Source: Treponema bryantii (GTDB lineage Bacteria > Spirochaetota > Spirochaetia > Treponematales > Treponemataceae). From it: 64,000 nucleotides of DNA. The notes under the pieces were generated by a model. That model ran no database searches, was not told the origin of the DNA, and was given only the letters and a program-made list of their open reading frames with translations. Shown here piece after piece: positions 39,916 to 49,600 of this stretch (the first letter of the stretch is position 1; every line of letters starts with the position of its first letter). The DNA lies in NCBI RefSeq assembly GCF_900113965.1, contig NZ_FORI01000010.1:1-64000 (forward strand). Direction: 5' to 3'. Position numbers and translations under genes: made by a program.

Positions 39916-42606
39916 ATGGCAACAAAGTATGTTTACTTTTTCGGTAACGGCGACGCTGACGGCGATGAGTCAATGCGCGCTGAACTCGGTGGTAAAGGTG
40001 CAAACCTTGCTCAGATGGCAAAGAAACCTTTAAGTCTTCCAGTTCCACCTGGATTCACAATCACAACAGATGTTTGTCAGGAATTCTACAAGCTCGGTCG
40101 TAAGTACCCAGCTGGTTTGAAAGCAGAAGTTGATGAATATCTTGCTAAGCTTGAAAAGGCAATGGGCAAGAAGCTCGGTGATGAGAAGGATCCTCTTCTC
40201 GTATCTGTTCGCTCAGGTGCTGCTATTTCTATGCCAGGTATGATGGATACAATCCTCAACCTCGGTCTTAACGACAAGGCTGTTCTTGGTCTTGCTGCAA
40301 AAACTGGTAACGAACGTTTCGCTTGGGATGCTTACCGCCGCTTTATTCAGATGTACGGTGATGTTGCAATGGGCGTTGATCATGACAAGTTCGAAGCAAT
40401 CATCGAGAAAGTAAAGAAGATTCGTGGAATCAAAGATGACCCAGAATTGAACGTAGACGAACTCAAGAAGATCGTTGAAGAATACAAGAAGATGTACAAG
40501 AAGGAGAAGGGTGAAGACTTCCCTCAGGATGCTAAAGTACAGATGTGGGGTGCTATCGGTGCCGTATTCGGTTCTTGGATGAACCCACGTGCTATTAAGT
40601 ACCGCAAGCTCAACAACATTAAGGAAGGTGCTCTTAAGGGTACAGCCGTTTCTGTAATGGCAATGGTATTCGGTAACAAGGGTAACACTTCTGGTACTGG
40701 TGTATGTTTCTCTCGCGACCCTTCAACTGGTGAGAACGTATTCATGGGTGAATACCTTATGAACGCTCAGGGTGAAGACGTTGTTGCAGGTATTCGTACT
40801 CCACAGAAACTTTCACAGCTCGAAAAAGAAAATCCAAAGGTTTATGACCAGCTCTGCAAGATCCGTGCTCGTCTCGAAAAGCACTATCACGATATGCAGG
40901 ATATGGAGTTCACAGTTGAAGAAGGTAAACTCTATATGCTCCAGTGCCGCAATGGTAAGAGAACTGGTGCAGCTGCTGTAAAGATGGCTGTAGACATGGT
41001 AGCTGAAAAGCTCATCACAAAAGAGCAGGCTCTCCTCCGCGTAGAACCAGAGCAGCTCAACCAGCTCCTCCTCCCACAGTTGGACAAGGAAGCTGTAAAG
41101 AAGGCTACAGAAATCGCTGCTGGTCTTAACGCATCACCTGGAGCTGGATGTGGTCAGATTGTATTCACAGCTGACGAAGCTGAAGCTTGGGCAAAGGCTG
41201 GAAAGAAGGTTCTCCTCGTTCGTAAGGAAACTTCTCCAGATGACATCGCAGGTATGGCTGTTGCTCAGGGTATCTTGACTTCTACAGGTGGACGTACATC
41301 ACACGCTGCCGTAGTTGCTCGTGGTATGGGTACTCCTTGTGTTTGTGGATGTTCTGATGTTACATTCAAAGATGCTAAGACAATCGTTGTAAAAGGCAAA
41401 TCATATAAGGAAGGTGACTTCCTCACAATCGATGGTGCTACAGGTAAAGTATACGAAGGACAGGTTGCTGTAAAACCTGCTACTATCTCTGGCGACCTCG
41501 AAACATTCCTTGGTTGGGCAGACGAAGTTCGCGCTAAGTCTACACGTACAACTGCTTCTGGACAGAAGGTTAAGGGATTCGATGTATTCGCTAACGGTGA
41601 TACACCAAAGAATGCTGAAGATGCATTCCGCTTCGGTGCAAAGGGTATTGGTCTCTGCCGTACAGAACACATGTTCTTCGACGAACCAAAACTTACTGCA
41701 TTCCAGAAGATGATCGTTTCTGAAAACACAGACGATCGCAAGAAGAACCTTTCTAAGATTCTTCCATATCAGCAGAAAGACTTCTACGAAATCATCAAGG
41801 CTATGAAGGGTTACCCAGTAACAATTCGTCTCCTTGACCCACCTCTCAACGAGTTCATCCAGGCTGAATCTAAGGATCAGCTCAAGGCTCTCGCTGAAAA
41901 ACTCGAGATGAAGCCAGCTGTTCTTGCTGCTAAGGTTGCTGCTCTTGACGAACACAACCCAATGCTCGGACACCGTGGATGTCGTCTTGCTATCACTTAT
42001 CCAGAAATCTACGAAATGCAGGTTGAAGCTATTGCTCGCGCAACAGCTCAGTTGGACAAGGAAGGCGTTGCTCACGAAGTACAGATCATGATTCCTAACG
42101 TTGTTTCTTACCGCGAAGTTGAACAGATCCGTGGACAGGCAGAAGCTGTAATTGCAAAAGTAAACGAAGAGTGTGGAACAAAACTTAAGTTTGCTATCGG
42201 TTCTATGGTTGAATTCCCAAGAACTGCTCTTATCGCTGACAAGGTTGCTCAGTTCGCTGACTTCTTCTCATTCGGTACAAACGACCTTTCTCAGACAACA
42301 TTCGGTTTCAGCCGTGATGACTATGGTAAGTTCATCGAATCTTACCTCGATCAGAGAATCCTCGAAGACGATCCATTTGCTACACTTGATCCAGATGGTC
42401 CAGGTGCTCTTATGGAAATCGCAGAAGCTAAGGGACGTTCAGTTAAGAAGAACCTCCACCTTGGTATCTGTGGTGAGCATGGTGGAGACCCAGCTTCTAT
42501 CGCTCTCTGCTACAAGATTGGTTTGAACTACGTATCTTGTTCACCATTCCGCGTACCACTCGCTCGTCTTGCTGGTGCACAGGCTGTTATCAAGGCTAAG
42601 AAATAA
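39916..42606 (+). CDS. ppdK: Pyruvate, phosphate dikinase
   Basis: An 896-residue enzyme that interconverts pyruvate, ATP and phosphate with PEP, AMP and pyrophosphate. The N-terminal ATP-grasp domain starts with ELGGKGANLAQMA. The swivelling phosphohistidine domain has GGRTSHAAVVARGMGTPCV (His near 457). The C-terminal PEP/pyruvate barrel has MVEFPRTALIADKVAQ and the active-site Cys in LGICGEHGGDP (near 850). Length is typical. It is the most strongly codon-biased gene here (many CTC, AAG, GGT codons), which suggests high expression and a central place in glycolysis using pyrophosphate, as in many anaerobic spirochaetes. It has the ribosome site GGAG and its own terminator downstream. Confidence 0.97.
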   Translation: MATKYVYFFGNGDADGDESMRAELGGKGANLAQMAKKPLSLPVPPGFTITTDVCQEFYKLGRKYPAGLKAEVDEYLAKLEKAMGKKLGDEKDPLLVSVRSGAAISMPGMMDTILNLGLNDKAVLGLAAKTGNERFAWDAYRRFIQMYGDVAMGVDHDKFEAIIEKVKKIRGIKDDPELNVDELKKIVEEYKKMYKKEKGEDFPQDAKVQMWGAIGAVFGSWMNPRAIKYRKLNNIKEGALKGTAVSVMAMVFGNKGNTSGTGVCFSRDPSTGENVFMGEYLMNAQGEDVVAGIRTPQKLSQLEKENPKVYDQLCKIRARLEKHYHDMQDMEFTVEEGKLYMLQCRNGKRTGAAAVKMAVDMVAEKLITKEQALLRVEPEQLNQLLLPQLDKEAVKKATEIAAGLNASPGAGCGQIVFTADEAEAWAKAGKKVLLVRKETSPDDIAGMAVAQGILTSTGGRTSHAAVVARGMGTPCVCGCSDVTFKDAKTIVVKGKSYKEGDFLTIDGATGKVYEGQVAVKPATISGDLETFLGWADEVRAKSTRTTASGQKVKGFDVFANGDTPKNAEDAFRFGAKGIGLCRTEHMFFDEPKLTAFQKMIVSENTDDRKKNLSKILPYQQKDFYEIIKAMKGYPVTIRLLDPPLNEFIQAESKDQLKALAEKLEMKPAVLAAKVAALDEHNPMLGHRGCRLAITYPEIYEMQVEAIARATAQLDKEGVAHEVQIMIPNVVSYREVEQIRGQAEAVIAKVNEECGTKLKFAIGSMVEFPRTALIADKVAQFADFFSFGTNDLSQTTFGFSRDDYGKFIESYLDQRILEDDPFATLDPDGPGALMEIAEAKGRSVKKNLHLGICGEHGGDPASIALCYKIGLNYVSCSPFRVPLARLAGAQAVIKAKK

Positions 42607-42621
42607 TAGCTTTATAACACT

Positions 42622-42659
42622 CGGTGGTTGAGTAGTCCGTAGGGCGTATCGAAACCACT
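42622..42659. repeat. Palindromic repeat family A, long variant
   Basis: CGGTGGTTGAGTAG and ATCGAAACCACT flank TCCGTAGGGCGT. It lies between the ppdK stop and its terminator. Confidence 0.88.
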
Positions 42660-42663
42660 ATAG

Positions 42664-42697
42664 AAGGCTGCTCGTTTATTGCGGGCAGCCTTTTTTT
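42664..42697 (+). terminator. Terminator after ppdK
   Basis: AGGCTGC pairs with GCAGCCT around a loop of about 16 nt, followed by seven T. The pyrF promoter overlaps its 3' half. Confidence 0.85.
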
Positions 42698-42707
42698 ATG
42701 TTATATT
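42679..42707 (+). promoter_or_regulatory. pyrF promoter, leaderless
   Basis: TTGCGG (42679-42684), 17-nt spacer, TATATT (42702-42707), six bases to the ATG. The -35 box lies within the ppdK terminator. No ribosome site is present. Confidence 0.5.
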
Positions 42708-42713
42708 ATCCAC

Positions 42714-43649
42714 ATGAGTAAACATAACATGCAGCTCCTTCAGGAGCTTTCACTGAAAAATGGTCCGCTTTGCGTTGGCCTTGATACAGATCCTTCTTAT
42801 ATTCCAGAAAACATTCGTGCTCAGTATGAGTCACCGGCAGCCGCTGTGCTTGCTTATAATAAAGCAATTATTGACCGCGTTGTAGCTGATAAATCTGCCT
42901 GCTGTTTTAAGGTTCAGATTGCTTATTATGAAGCAATGGGGCTCGAAGGAATGAAGGTATATTCAGAAACCTTAAAGTACATTCGCTCAACAGGTCTCAT
43001 CGCAATTTCTGATATTAAACGCGGTGACATTGGAGCTACTTCAGATGCCTATGCTCGTGCTCATTTTACTGGTGATTTTGAAACAGATATCATTACAATA
43101 AATCCATACATGGGTTTTGATACTCTTCAGCCGTTCACAAAATACAGTGCGCCGGAGCAGGGCGGTAAAGGTGCCTTTGTTCTGCTTTGTACAAGTAACC
43201 CTGGAATGACAGACATTGAACACCAGAAGCTCGAAGAAGGCGGCCTTTTGCTTGAACGCGTTGGTGCCGAAATTGAGCGCATTGGTGATGAGTTCAGATA
43301 TTCGTGTGCAGATTATAATGACCAGACTTGTGGTATTTTTGGTGCAGTTGTTGGTGCTACTCAGGAAGATGATGCCCGCTGGCTCCGCGATAAATATGCA
43401 AACACCTTCTTCCTTATTCCAGGTTACGGTGCTCAGGGTGGTGCTGCACGTATTGCTGCAACCTTGCTCGACAAGGCCGGCGGTACAGTAAACTCAAGCC
43501 GCGGAATCCTTTGTGCATGGAAAAAAGATGAAGAGATTGCCGCAGCCCGCGACAACGGTACATTAAAGCTTGAAGATATTGCTGCAAGTGCCGCTCGTGC
43601 AAGCCTGTTCAGCAAGAACGACCTGCTTGGCGCTAAGGCTAGTCTTTAG
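42714..43649 (+). CDS. pyrF: Orotidine-5'-phosphate decarboxylase, type 2
   Basis: A 311-residue decarboxylase for the last step of UMP synthesis. LCVGLDTDPSYIP opens the barrel, and the catalytic Asp/Lys block reads IAISDIKRGDIGATSDAYARAHF (Lys near 102), in the longer bacterial type 2 form. FLIPGYGAQGGAA and VNSSRGILCAWKK are the phosphate-binding loops. Its length of about 310 residues fits type 2. The start site should fall at or next to the ATG. It overlaps the convergent membrane regulator gene by 11 nt, and the pyrK-pyrD fusion follows that gene on the plus strand, so the pyrimidine genes flank the regulator. Confidence 0.94.
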   Translation: MSKHNMQLLQELSLKNGPLCVGLDTDPSYIPENIRAQYESPAAAVLAYNKAIIDRVVADKSACCFKVQIAYYEAMGLEGMKVYSETLKYIRSTGLIAISDIKRGDIGATSDAYARAHFTGDFETDIITINPYMGFDTLQPFTKYSAPEQGGKGAFVLLCTSNPGMTDIEHQKLEEGGLLLERVGAEIERIGDEFRYSCADYNDQTCGIFGAVVGATQEDDARWLRDKYANTFFLIPGYGAQGGAARIAATLLDKAGGTVNSSRGILCAWKKDEEIAAARDNGTLKLEDIAASAARASLFSKNDLLGAKASL

Positions 43650-44439
43650 TTGAGTTTTCAAATTCCGGCTCATAAATTAATTCGTAGCCGGAATAAATTG
43701 TCAGAAAACCGGTTCGGTCGCCAACTTCTAAAATCTTATAAATCTTACTAAGTTTATTGCGCAGGGCTCCTTCACTTCCATTAATGCTCCGCGCAATTTC
43801 TTTATATTTCTTATTATCAAGAACTTGCTGAAGAAGATACATATCGCTGCGTTCAAGTCCTTTGAAGGAAGCAATGTTTAAAACCTTATCTTTTGTAGCC
43901 ATCTTGTATGACATTTGTTTTGCATATTCAGCAAAGAAGAATACAAAAATTGTGATGACAAAAGAAATAGCAATTTTTGTAATCAGATGTTCAGTAAATT
44001 GTTCATCATAAAAAACAGGAGCTATCAGACAAATAATATAGACTGCAGCAAAAATAAAAATCTTAAGTTTTGTATTTTTCAAAAAGAAGCCGCGGATTAC
44101 AAAGGTTGCAACGCATAAAGCAAACATTGGAATTCCCATATAAGGCTGTTGAGAATTAGTCAAAAGAGCATCAAAAGAATAGAATAAGGCCATTAATCCA
44201 ATTAGAATAAATTTCTGAGGCTTAAAAATCAGAAATATAAAAATTCCAATAAAAATACAGTTATTTATAATTATGCTGACATATCTGGTATACAGGGCTT
44301 TTGGTAAAACTTCATATTCAGAATGATTAACAATAATATCAAAGATGCGCATTCCTGTTCGCGCAGTCAGAAGAATTGTGGCAAATAAAGAAAACAGAGA
44401 GACTGCTTTCATAAACTTTTTAGTATAAATAATAGACAT
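43639..44439 (-). CDS. Membrane protein with C-terminal LuxR-like DNA-binding domain
   Basis: A 266-residue protein. Five to six membrane helices occupy residues about 10-185 (for example SIIINNCIFIGIFIFLIF and ISFVITIFVFFFAEY). The last ~70 residues read LLQQVLDNKKYKEIARSING then SEGALRNKLSKIYKILEVGD, the arrangement of a LuxR/GerE helix-turn-helix with its dimer helix. It would be a transcription factor tethered in the inner membrane, controlled by a signal in or across the membrane. No receiver or kinase domain is present. It lies between pyrF (convergent, 11-nt overlap) and pyrKD (divergent), so pyrimidine control is possible, but nothing in the sequence proves it. Confidence 0.72.
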   Translation of the reverse strand: MSIIYTKKFMKAVSLFSLFATILLTARTGMRIFDIIVNHSEYEVLPKALYTRYVSIIINNCIFIGIFIFLIFKPQKFILIGLMALFYSFDALLTNSQQPYMGIPMFALCVATFVIRGFFLKNTKLKIFIFAAVYIICLIAPVFYDEQFTEHLITKIAISFVITIFVFFFAEYAKQMSYKMATKDKVLNIASFKGLERSDMYLLQQVLDNKKYKEIARSINGSEGALRNKLSKIYKILEVGDRTGFLTIYSGYELIYEPEFENSTKD

Positions 44440-44502
44440 GGTTATAACCTACTTTTTTAGATTTTGAATTATTATACAATATATAATTGAAAAAATCCCC
44501 TT

Positions 44503-44531
44503 TTGACAGTATTGTAAATAACCAAAGATAA
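44503..44531 (+). promoter_or_regulatory. pyrKD promoter
   Basis: TTGACA (44503-44508), 17-nt spacer, AGATAA (44526-44531) as a weak -10 box. A GAGG ribosome site follows nine bases before the ATG. Confidence 0.5.
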
Positions 44532-44545
44532 GCGAGGTTTATTAC

Positions 44546-46399
44546 ATGTTTAAGGATTGTCAGGGTGTTCCATATCCAGTTTTTGCAAAAGGTGTTGTTA
44601 GTGAATGTGCTCCGGTTGTGGGAGCAGTTCCTTTTGGAAGCGTTTATTCATTGAAGGTTTTGCTGGAGGCAGGTTCACAGGAGCCGGCAGCTGGACAGTT
44701 TTACATGCTTCATGCAGTTCGGTCAGATGTTCTTCTTGGACGCCCGATCAGTGTTTATCATTCAGAAGTTTTAAGTGAAGAAGAAGGAAGCCGCGTAGAG
44801 CTCACCTTTTTGATTTTGCTCAAGGGTAAGGGAACAAAAGAACTCTGCTCGCTTGATTTTGGCGACCTTATAAACCTTATCGGCCCATGCGGAAACAGAT
44901 TCCCTGCTCCGGTGGTTGAGCCGAAATCTACGGTGGTTGAGCCTGTCGAAACCACCGCAGTTCGCGGAAAAGTACTCATCATCGGCGGCGGCATTGGCGT
45001 AGCCCCTGTAGCCGGTTTTGCTGAGACTTTGCCGGAAGGTTCATACGACTTCTACGCTTCCTTCAAAAGTGGCAGCTACGGTCTTGAAAATCTTAAAGCA
45101 AACAAACTTGTAATTACAACAGATGATGGCAGTGTAGGCGTTCACGGAATGCTCCCCGCTGCCCTCACAGAAGATACCTTGCGCCAGGGCAACTACACAG
45201 AAGTATTCGCCTGCGGCCCAACTCCAATGCTCGCTTATATTCAGAAAATCTGCCGTGCTGTTGGAGTAAAGTGCTGGCTTAGTATGGAAGCTCACATGGC
45301 CTGCGGAGTAGGGGTGTGCCTTGGCTGCGTAATCGATACAACAGAAGGCAAAAAGCGCTGTTGTAAAGAAGGTCCTGTTTTTGATGGCGACATTCTTCTA
45401 TTTAATCCTGTTACAGAAGTGGCAGGAATCAAAGTTCAGCCACGCCGTGAACCTCTCCCGGAAAATCAGGAACCGGATCTCAGCGTAACAATTAAAGGCG
45501 TAAAGTTCCCTAACCCGGTAATCGGAAGTTCTGGAACCTTTGGCTTTGGTGTAGAATACAAAACTCTGTTTGACGTTAATCGCCTCGGTGGAATCTCAAG
45601 CAAGGGGCTCACTCTCGAGCCACGCCAGGGTAACGACGGAATTCGCCTTCACGAAACTCCAAGTGGACTCATGAACAGCATCGGACTTCAGAACCCTGGA
45701 ATCCCACATTTTATAGAACACGAACTCCCGGAAATGCTCGCACTAAAACCAGTTGCAATCGCAAACCTTTCGGGTTCTTCTATAGAAACTTACGTAGAAG
45801 GCGCAAAGCTTCTGGATGCAACAGACGTCCCTGTAATAGAACTCAACATTTCCTGCCCTAACGTAAGTGCCGGCGGAGCTGCTTTTGGAATGACCTGCGT
45901 AGGTGCAGAACAAGCCGTTCGCGCTGTACGGGCCGTAACCACCAAGCCTCTCATCGTAAAACTTACACCACAGTCACAGGAGCTCGTACCGGTAGCCCTT
46001 GCCTGCATAGAAGCCGGAGCAGATGCAATCAGTCTTTGTAACAGTTTCCAGGGAATCGCAATCGATATTGAACGTGGTGTTCCAGTATTCGACAAACTCA
46101 AGGCAGGTTTTGGCGGCCCAGCCGTTCGCCCAATCGCCGTGCGCCTTGTTTACGAAGTGGTAGAAGCAATCAATAAACTGCCTGCCGAAAAGCGCGTTCC
46201 GGTAATTGCCATTGGCGGAGTTGCAACCTGGGAAGACGCCGTAGAGTTCATTATGGCCGGAGCATCAGCCGTTCAGGTAGGAACCGCAACCTTTGCAAAT
46301 CCAAACGCAATGGTAGAAATCATAGATGGCCTAAGTGCCTTTATGAAGCGCAAAGGTTACCATAATATAGAAGAAATGCGCGGAATTATTCAAAAATAA
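44546..46399 (+). CDS. pyrKD: Fused dihydroorotate dehydrogenase B: PyrK electron-transfer and PyrD catalytic domains
   Basis: A 617-residue fusion. Residues 1 to about 290 are PyrK: a FAD domain (GRPISVYH), an NAD-binding block (VLIIGGGIGVAPVAGFAETL), and a 2Fe-2S site (CGVGVCLGC, then CC about 10 residues on). Residues about 310-617 are class 1B PyrD: FPNPVIGSSGTFGFG, ELNISCPNVSAGG, and AIGGVATWEDAVEFIMAGAS for FMN binding. It oxidises dihydroorotate to orotate and passes electrons to NAD. Normally these are two subunits. Between GNRFPA and GKVLIIGG about 18 extra residues (VVEPKSTVVEPVETT) are encoded by one and a half copies of palindromic repeat A. GAGG precedes the ATG. Confidence 0.94.
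   Translation: MFKDCQGVPYPVFAKGVVSECAPVVGAVPFGSVYSLKVLLEAGSQEPAAGQFYMLHAVRSDVLLGRPISVYHSEVLSEEEGSRVELTFLILLKGKGTKELCSLDFGDLINLIGPCGNRFPAPVVEPKSTVVEPVETTAVRGKVLIIGGGIGVAPVAGFAETLPEGSYDFYASFKSGSYGLENLKANKLVITTDDGSVGVHGMLPAALTEDTLRQGNYTEVFACGPTPMLAYIQKICRAVGVKCWLSMEAHMACGVGVCLGCVIDTTEGKKRCCKEGPVFDGDILLFNPVTEVAGIKVQPRREPLPENQEPDLSVTIKGVKFPNPVIGSSGTFGFGVEYKTLFDVNRLGGISSKGLTLEPRQGNDGIRLHETPSGLMNSIGLQNPGIPHFIEHELPEMLALKPVAIANLSGSSIETYVEGAKLLDATDVPVIELNISCPNVSAGGAAFGMTCVGAEQAVRAVRAVTTKPLIVKLTPQSQELVPVALACIEAGADAISLCNSFQGIAIDIERGVPVFDKLKAGFGGPAVRPIAVRLVYEVVEAINKLPAEKRVPVIAIGGVATWEDAVEFIMAGASAVQVGTATFANPNAMVEIIDGLSAFMKRKGYHNIEEMRGIIQK
44911..44957 (+). repeat. Palindromic repeat family A inside pyrKD, in frame
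   Basis: A half copy (GGTGGTTGAGCCG, 44911-44923) and a complete copy (44931-44957, arms CGGTGGTT/AACCACCG). The complete copy is identical to the intergenic unit at 6146-6172. Confidence 0.93.
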
Positions 46400-46410
46400 A
46401 GCCTGAAAGG

Positions 46411-46448
46411 CCGGCGGTCAGTGTTAAAGAAAGAGAAACTGCCGCCGG
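46411..46448 (+). terminator. Hairpin after pyrKD
   Basis: CCGGCGG-T-CAGT pairs with ACTGCCGCCGG (one bulge) around a 15-nt loop. The following sequence is not T-rich, so termination strength is uncertain. Confidence 0.5.
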
Positions 46449-46500
46449 AATATCAAAAATAAGAAAAATCTTACCCTTTTTAAAGTAAAAAAAAACTCAC

Positions 46501-46512
46501 TACAACGTTGTA
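46501..46512. promoter_or_regulatory. Perfect 12-bp palindrome upstream of giant lipoprotein gene
   Basis: TACAACGTTGTA, about 156 nt before the start codon in a 269-nt gene-free region. It could be a regulator site. No clear matched -35/-10 pair was found nearby. Confidence 0.35.
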
Positions 46513-46668
46513 ATCCGAGAAATTTGCGTTTATTTAACTTTTTTAAACTTGCTTTTTTGTCAAAAGGTCTTAATATATTATGGGTTAAGATAATAGGGAG
46601 AGGTGTCGATATATATAGATAGGGTTTATTATTGAAAAAAGTATTAGCATTAATTATGAGGTGTTGAT

Positions 46669-49600
46669 ATGAAGAAAATTACTATTGCCTTATTGGCGCT
46701 TATATCTCTTTTTACTATTTCCTGTGAAATAGGTCTGGGTGCGGCCGTAGATACCGAGCCTCCAGCACTTGATATAGTAACACCTCCGGTAGATGCAATA
46801 ATACGCGATAATTTCGCCATCAGAGGTATCTGGTCAGACGACGGAGCAATCGATACAATCTCCATCAAACTCGACCGCACAGACGGAAAAGGTTCCTCAC
46901 TGGAATTCGCCGGTGAGTTTGTAGAAAGTAAAGATAAGCGTGGTTCTGGAACCTGGACAGCCGAAATTCCTGCTAAATCAAAACCAGTAACAGACGGAAC
47001 CTATCAGGCCGTAGTTACAATTAAAGATGCAACCGGCCGTACAACAACTCAAAGTACAACCTTCACAATCGATAATACACCTCCTCTTCTTATTTTACAG
47101 CGCCCTGCTACAGATATCTCTACAACAGACGAAAGCTCAATCGACACTTATGGTAAAATTCTTACACTCGAAGGTCGCGCTGCCGACGATAACAACATTG
47201 ATCATATTGATGTAAAAATTTATTCAGACCCTGGAAAAACAAACCTCATTCATACAATAACTCTCAAAAACGTTCCTCTCTCAATTGCCCTCGATGCAGC
47301 AAAATGGGGAGACGAAGCTTATAACGCAATTTATGGAAACACAGTAGAAGATAAAAAGCGCTTCTATTGTTCTATTGAAGCATACGATGCTGCACAAAGA
47401 TATCCTGCAGACGGTTCAGACCAGCAGGCCGCAGACAAAAACGGAAACTGCGCAAATTACTACTATCTGTATAATGAAATAGCTTCTTCAAGCATTGCAG
47501 ATTACAAGGTAACAGAACTGTACTCCGTTCTCAACGGCACCAGCAGTCGTGCCGCCACCGACACCAAAACCGTCAAAGACCTTCTCACAAAACTCAAGAA
47601 GGGTACAGGTCAATTCTTCTTGAATCCAAAAAATAATCCAACCTTTAAACTTGCCAGCTGGAAGGCACGAGAAACTCCTGCAGATGAAGAGTCTGGTTTT
47701 GTAACCTTTCATGGTGCTGGTATTAGTATTGATGTTGAGCCAGGTCTTGATTCGTATCCAATAGATAAGGACTCTCTTAAAGTTTACTTTATTGAAGCAG
47801 AATACAATTCAAGTACAACTCCAGTAATTAAGTCTGGCGCTCCAAAAATGTATCTCTCTCCTGATGATATGGATATTAAGGGTGCCTCATCTTATAAAAT
47901 TGCAATTACTATTGATACAGGAAAGTCTTTATGTAATGAAGCTGGTGAAACAGTTGAAAGTTATAAATTAAAGACCTCAAAAGATTATCTTGTTGTTGTT
48001 GAAGGTTATGATAAGATAGGTAGTACAAGGGGTAATCCTCTTATTCCAGAAAGCCTTTCTTCAGATTTAACAGGATATCCAATTCATATTGCAAATGCTG
48101 GTGGTGCTCCAGAAGTTAATGTAACTTATTATAAGCTTAATTCAGAAGCTAATACAGATTCAATTATATACATGCCAAAGTATGCTGTAGATACAGAAAC
48201 CCCTTCAGTGCTTACTTTGTCTGGAACAATTGATTTTAAAGCTCCATATGAAAATGCATCTTCATTAGATGGTATTGAATTCAAAGTGTTAATAGATAAC
48301 GATGAACAGCATCCAATTTATACAAAAGCTAATCTTAATTATGAAGTTGGTTCTTCTATCTATACATTTACAGATTTAGCAATTACAGGTACAAATCTTG
48401 GAACTTCCGATCAGCACGAATTAACTATCTATGCAAACAATGGTTCTTCTGCCTGGGTAAGAAAAACAGTAGTTTATGATACAGATGGTCCTGTTGTTGA
48501 AGTTAGTAGTTTAACTCCTGTTGCAAAGAAATATGATGAAGATGAATCTACAGATGGAAACTATTATCTGAATGGTAAAGTTTCATTTAAAGTATCATTT
48601 AACGATGCAAAAGATATTGTTGATACAAGTAAAAGAAAACCAAAGGTTGAATTTGTACATGTTGACAATGTAGTAAATATTAAGAGTGGAATTACGTCAT
48701 TGTCAGAAACAATTAAAAATGTTGATACGACAAATTCATCTCTCATAGATGATACAGATAATACTGTAATAATTCGTGTTACAGCATATGACCGAGCAGG
48801 AAACAAATCGGTATATAATGTAGTTGCTAAAGATGATGATGGTACACCACAGGTATATAAGGTTTCAGAAACAGTACCTGAAAATACAAGACCTTATCGT
48901 ATTGATCAGGATACAGATAAGCCATATATCGTTATACCAGAAAATGCCACAACAAAATCTCTAACATATACTTATCCACAAATCACTGACAGTACAAATA
49001 CTAATAGAAAGAATATTTATAATGAAAATGATAAACTTCGCTTAAAATTTATTGATGACGATGGTGTTAAGAGATATACATTTGCAATTAGAAAGATAGC
49101 AGATGGAGATGATGTAAGTAATCTTGCTCGTACTGGAGTTCAAAGTGCAGAACTTACTCCTGTGCAAGAATTTAACTTTTCAACCCCTCTTACAACAGCA
49201 GGTTTCTATGCAGTTTGGATAGATGTAGAGGATATTTATGGTAATATTCGAGAAATGGCCGATCCTTTCTTTATTCAGGTTGCACCAGCAGCTCCTGTCC
49301 TTACACTTGACAATGATAAATATATTACAACATCAACTTCTGTTACTGAAAGTGCAATAAAAGCTCCGTTAAAAGTAAAAATTTCAATTGATTCAACAGA
49401 AGAACCTTTTGAAATTCGAAGGAAAGAAATTACAACATCGAATACAGATCCAGATTTTGACAATGCAGATCCAATTGTAGAGAAGACTTCTGAATCACCA
49501 AGAACAACCGCAGCTGGAACAACAACAGCATATGATTATTATACGATTGATTCTACAAAAGCAGATGGTGAATACAAAATTAAATATTTTGTAAAAGATA

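Noticed and set aside
41401-42075. 224-codon minus-strand frame
   Set aside because: Shadow of ppdK caused by its strong codon bias.
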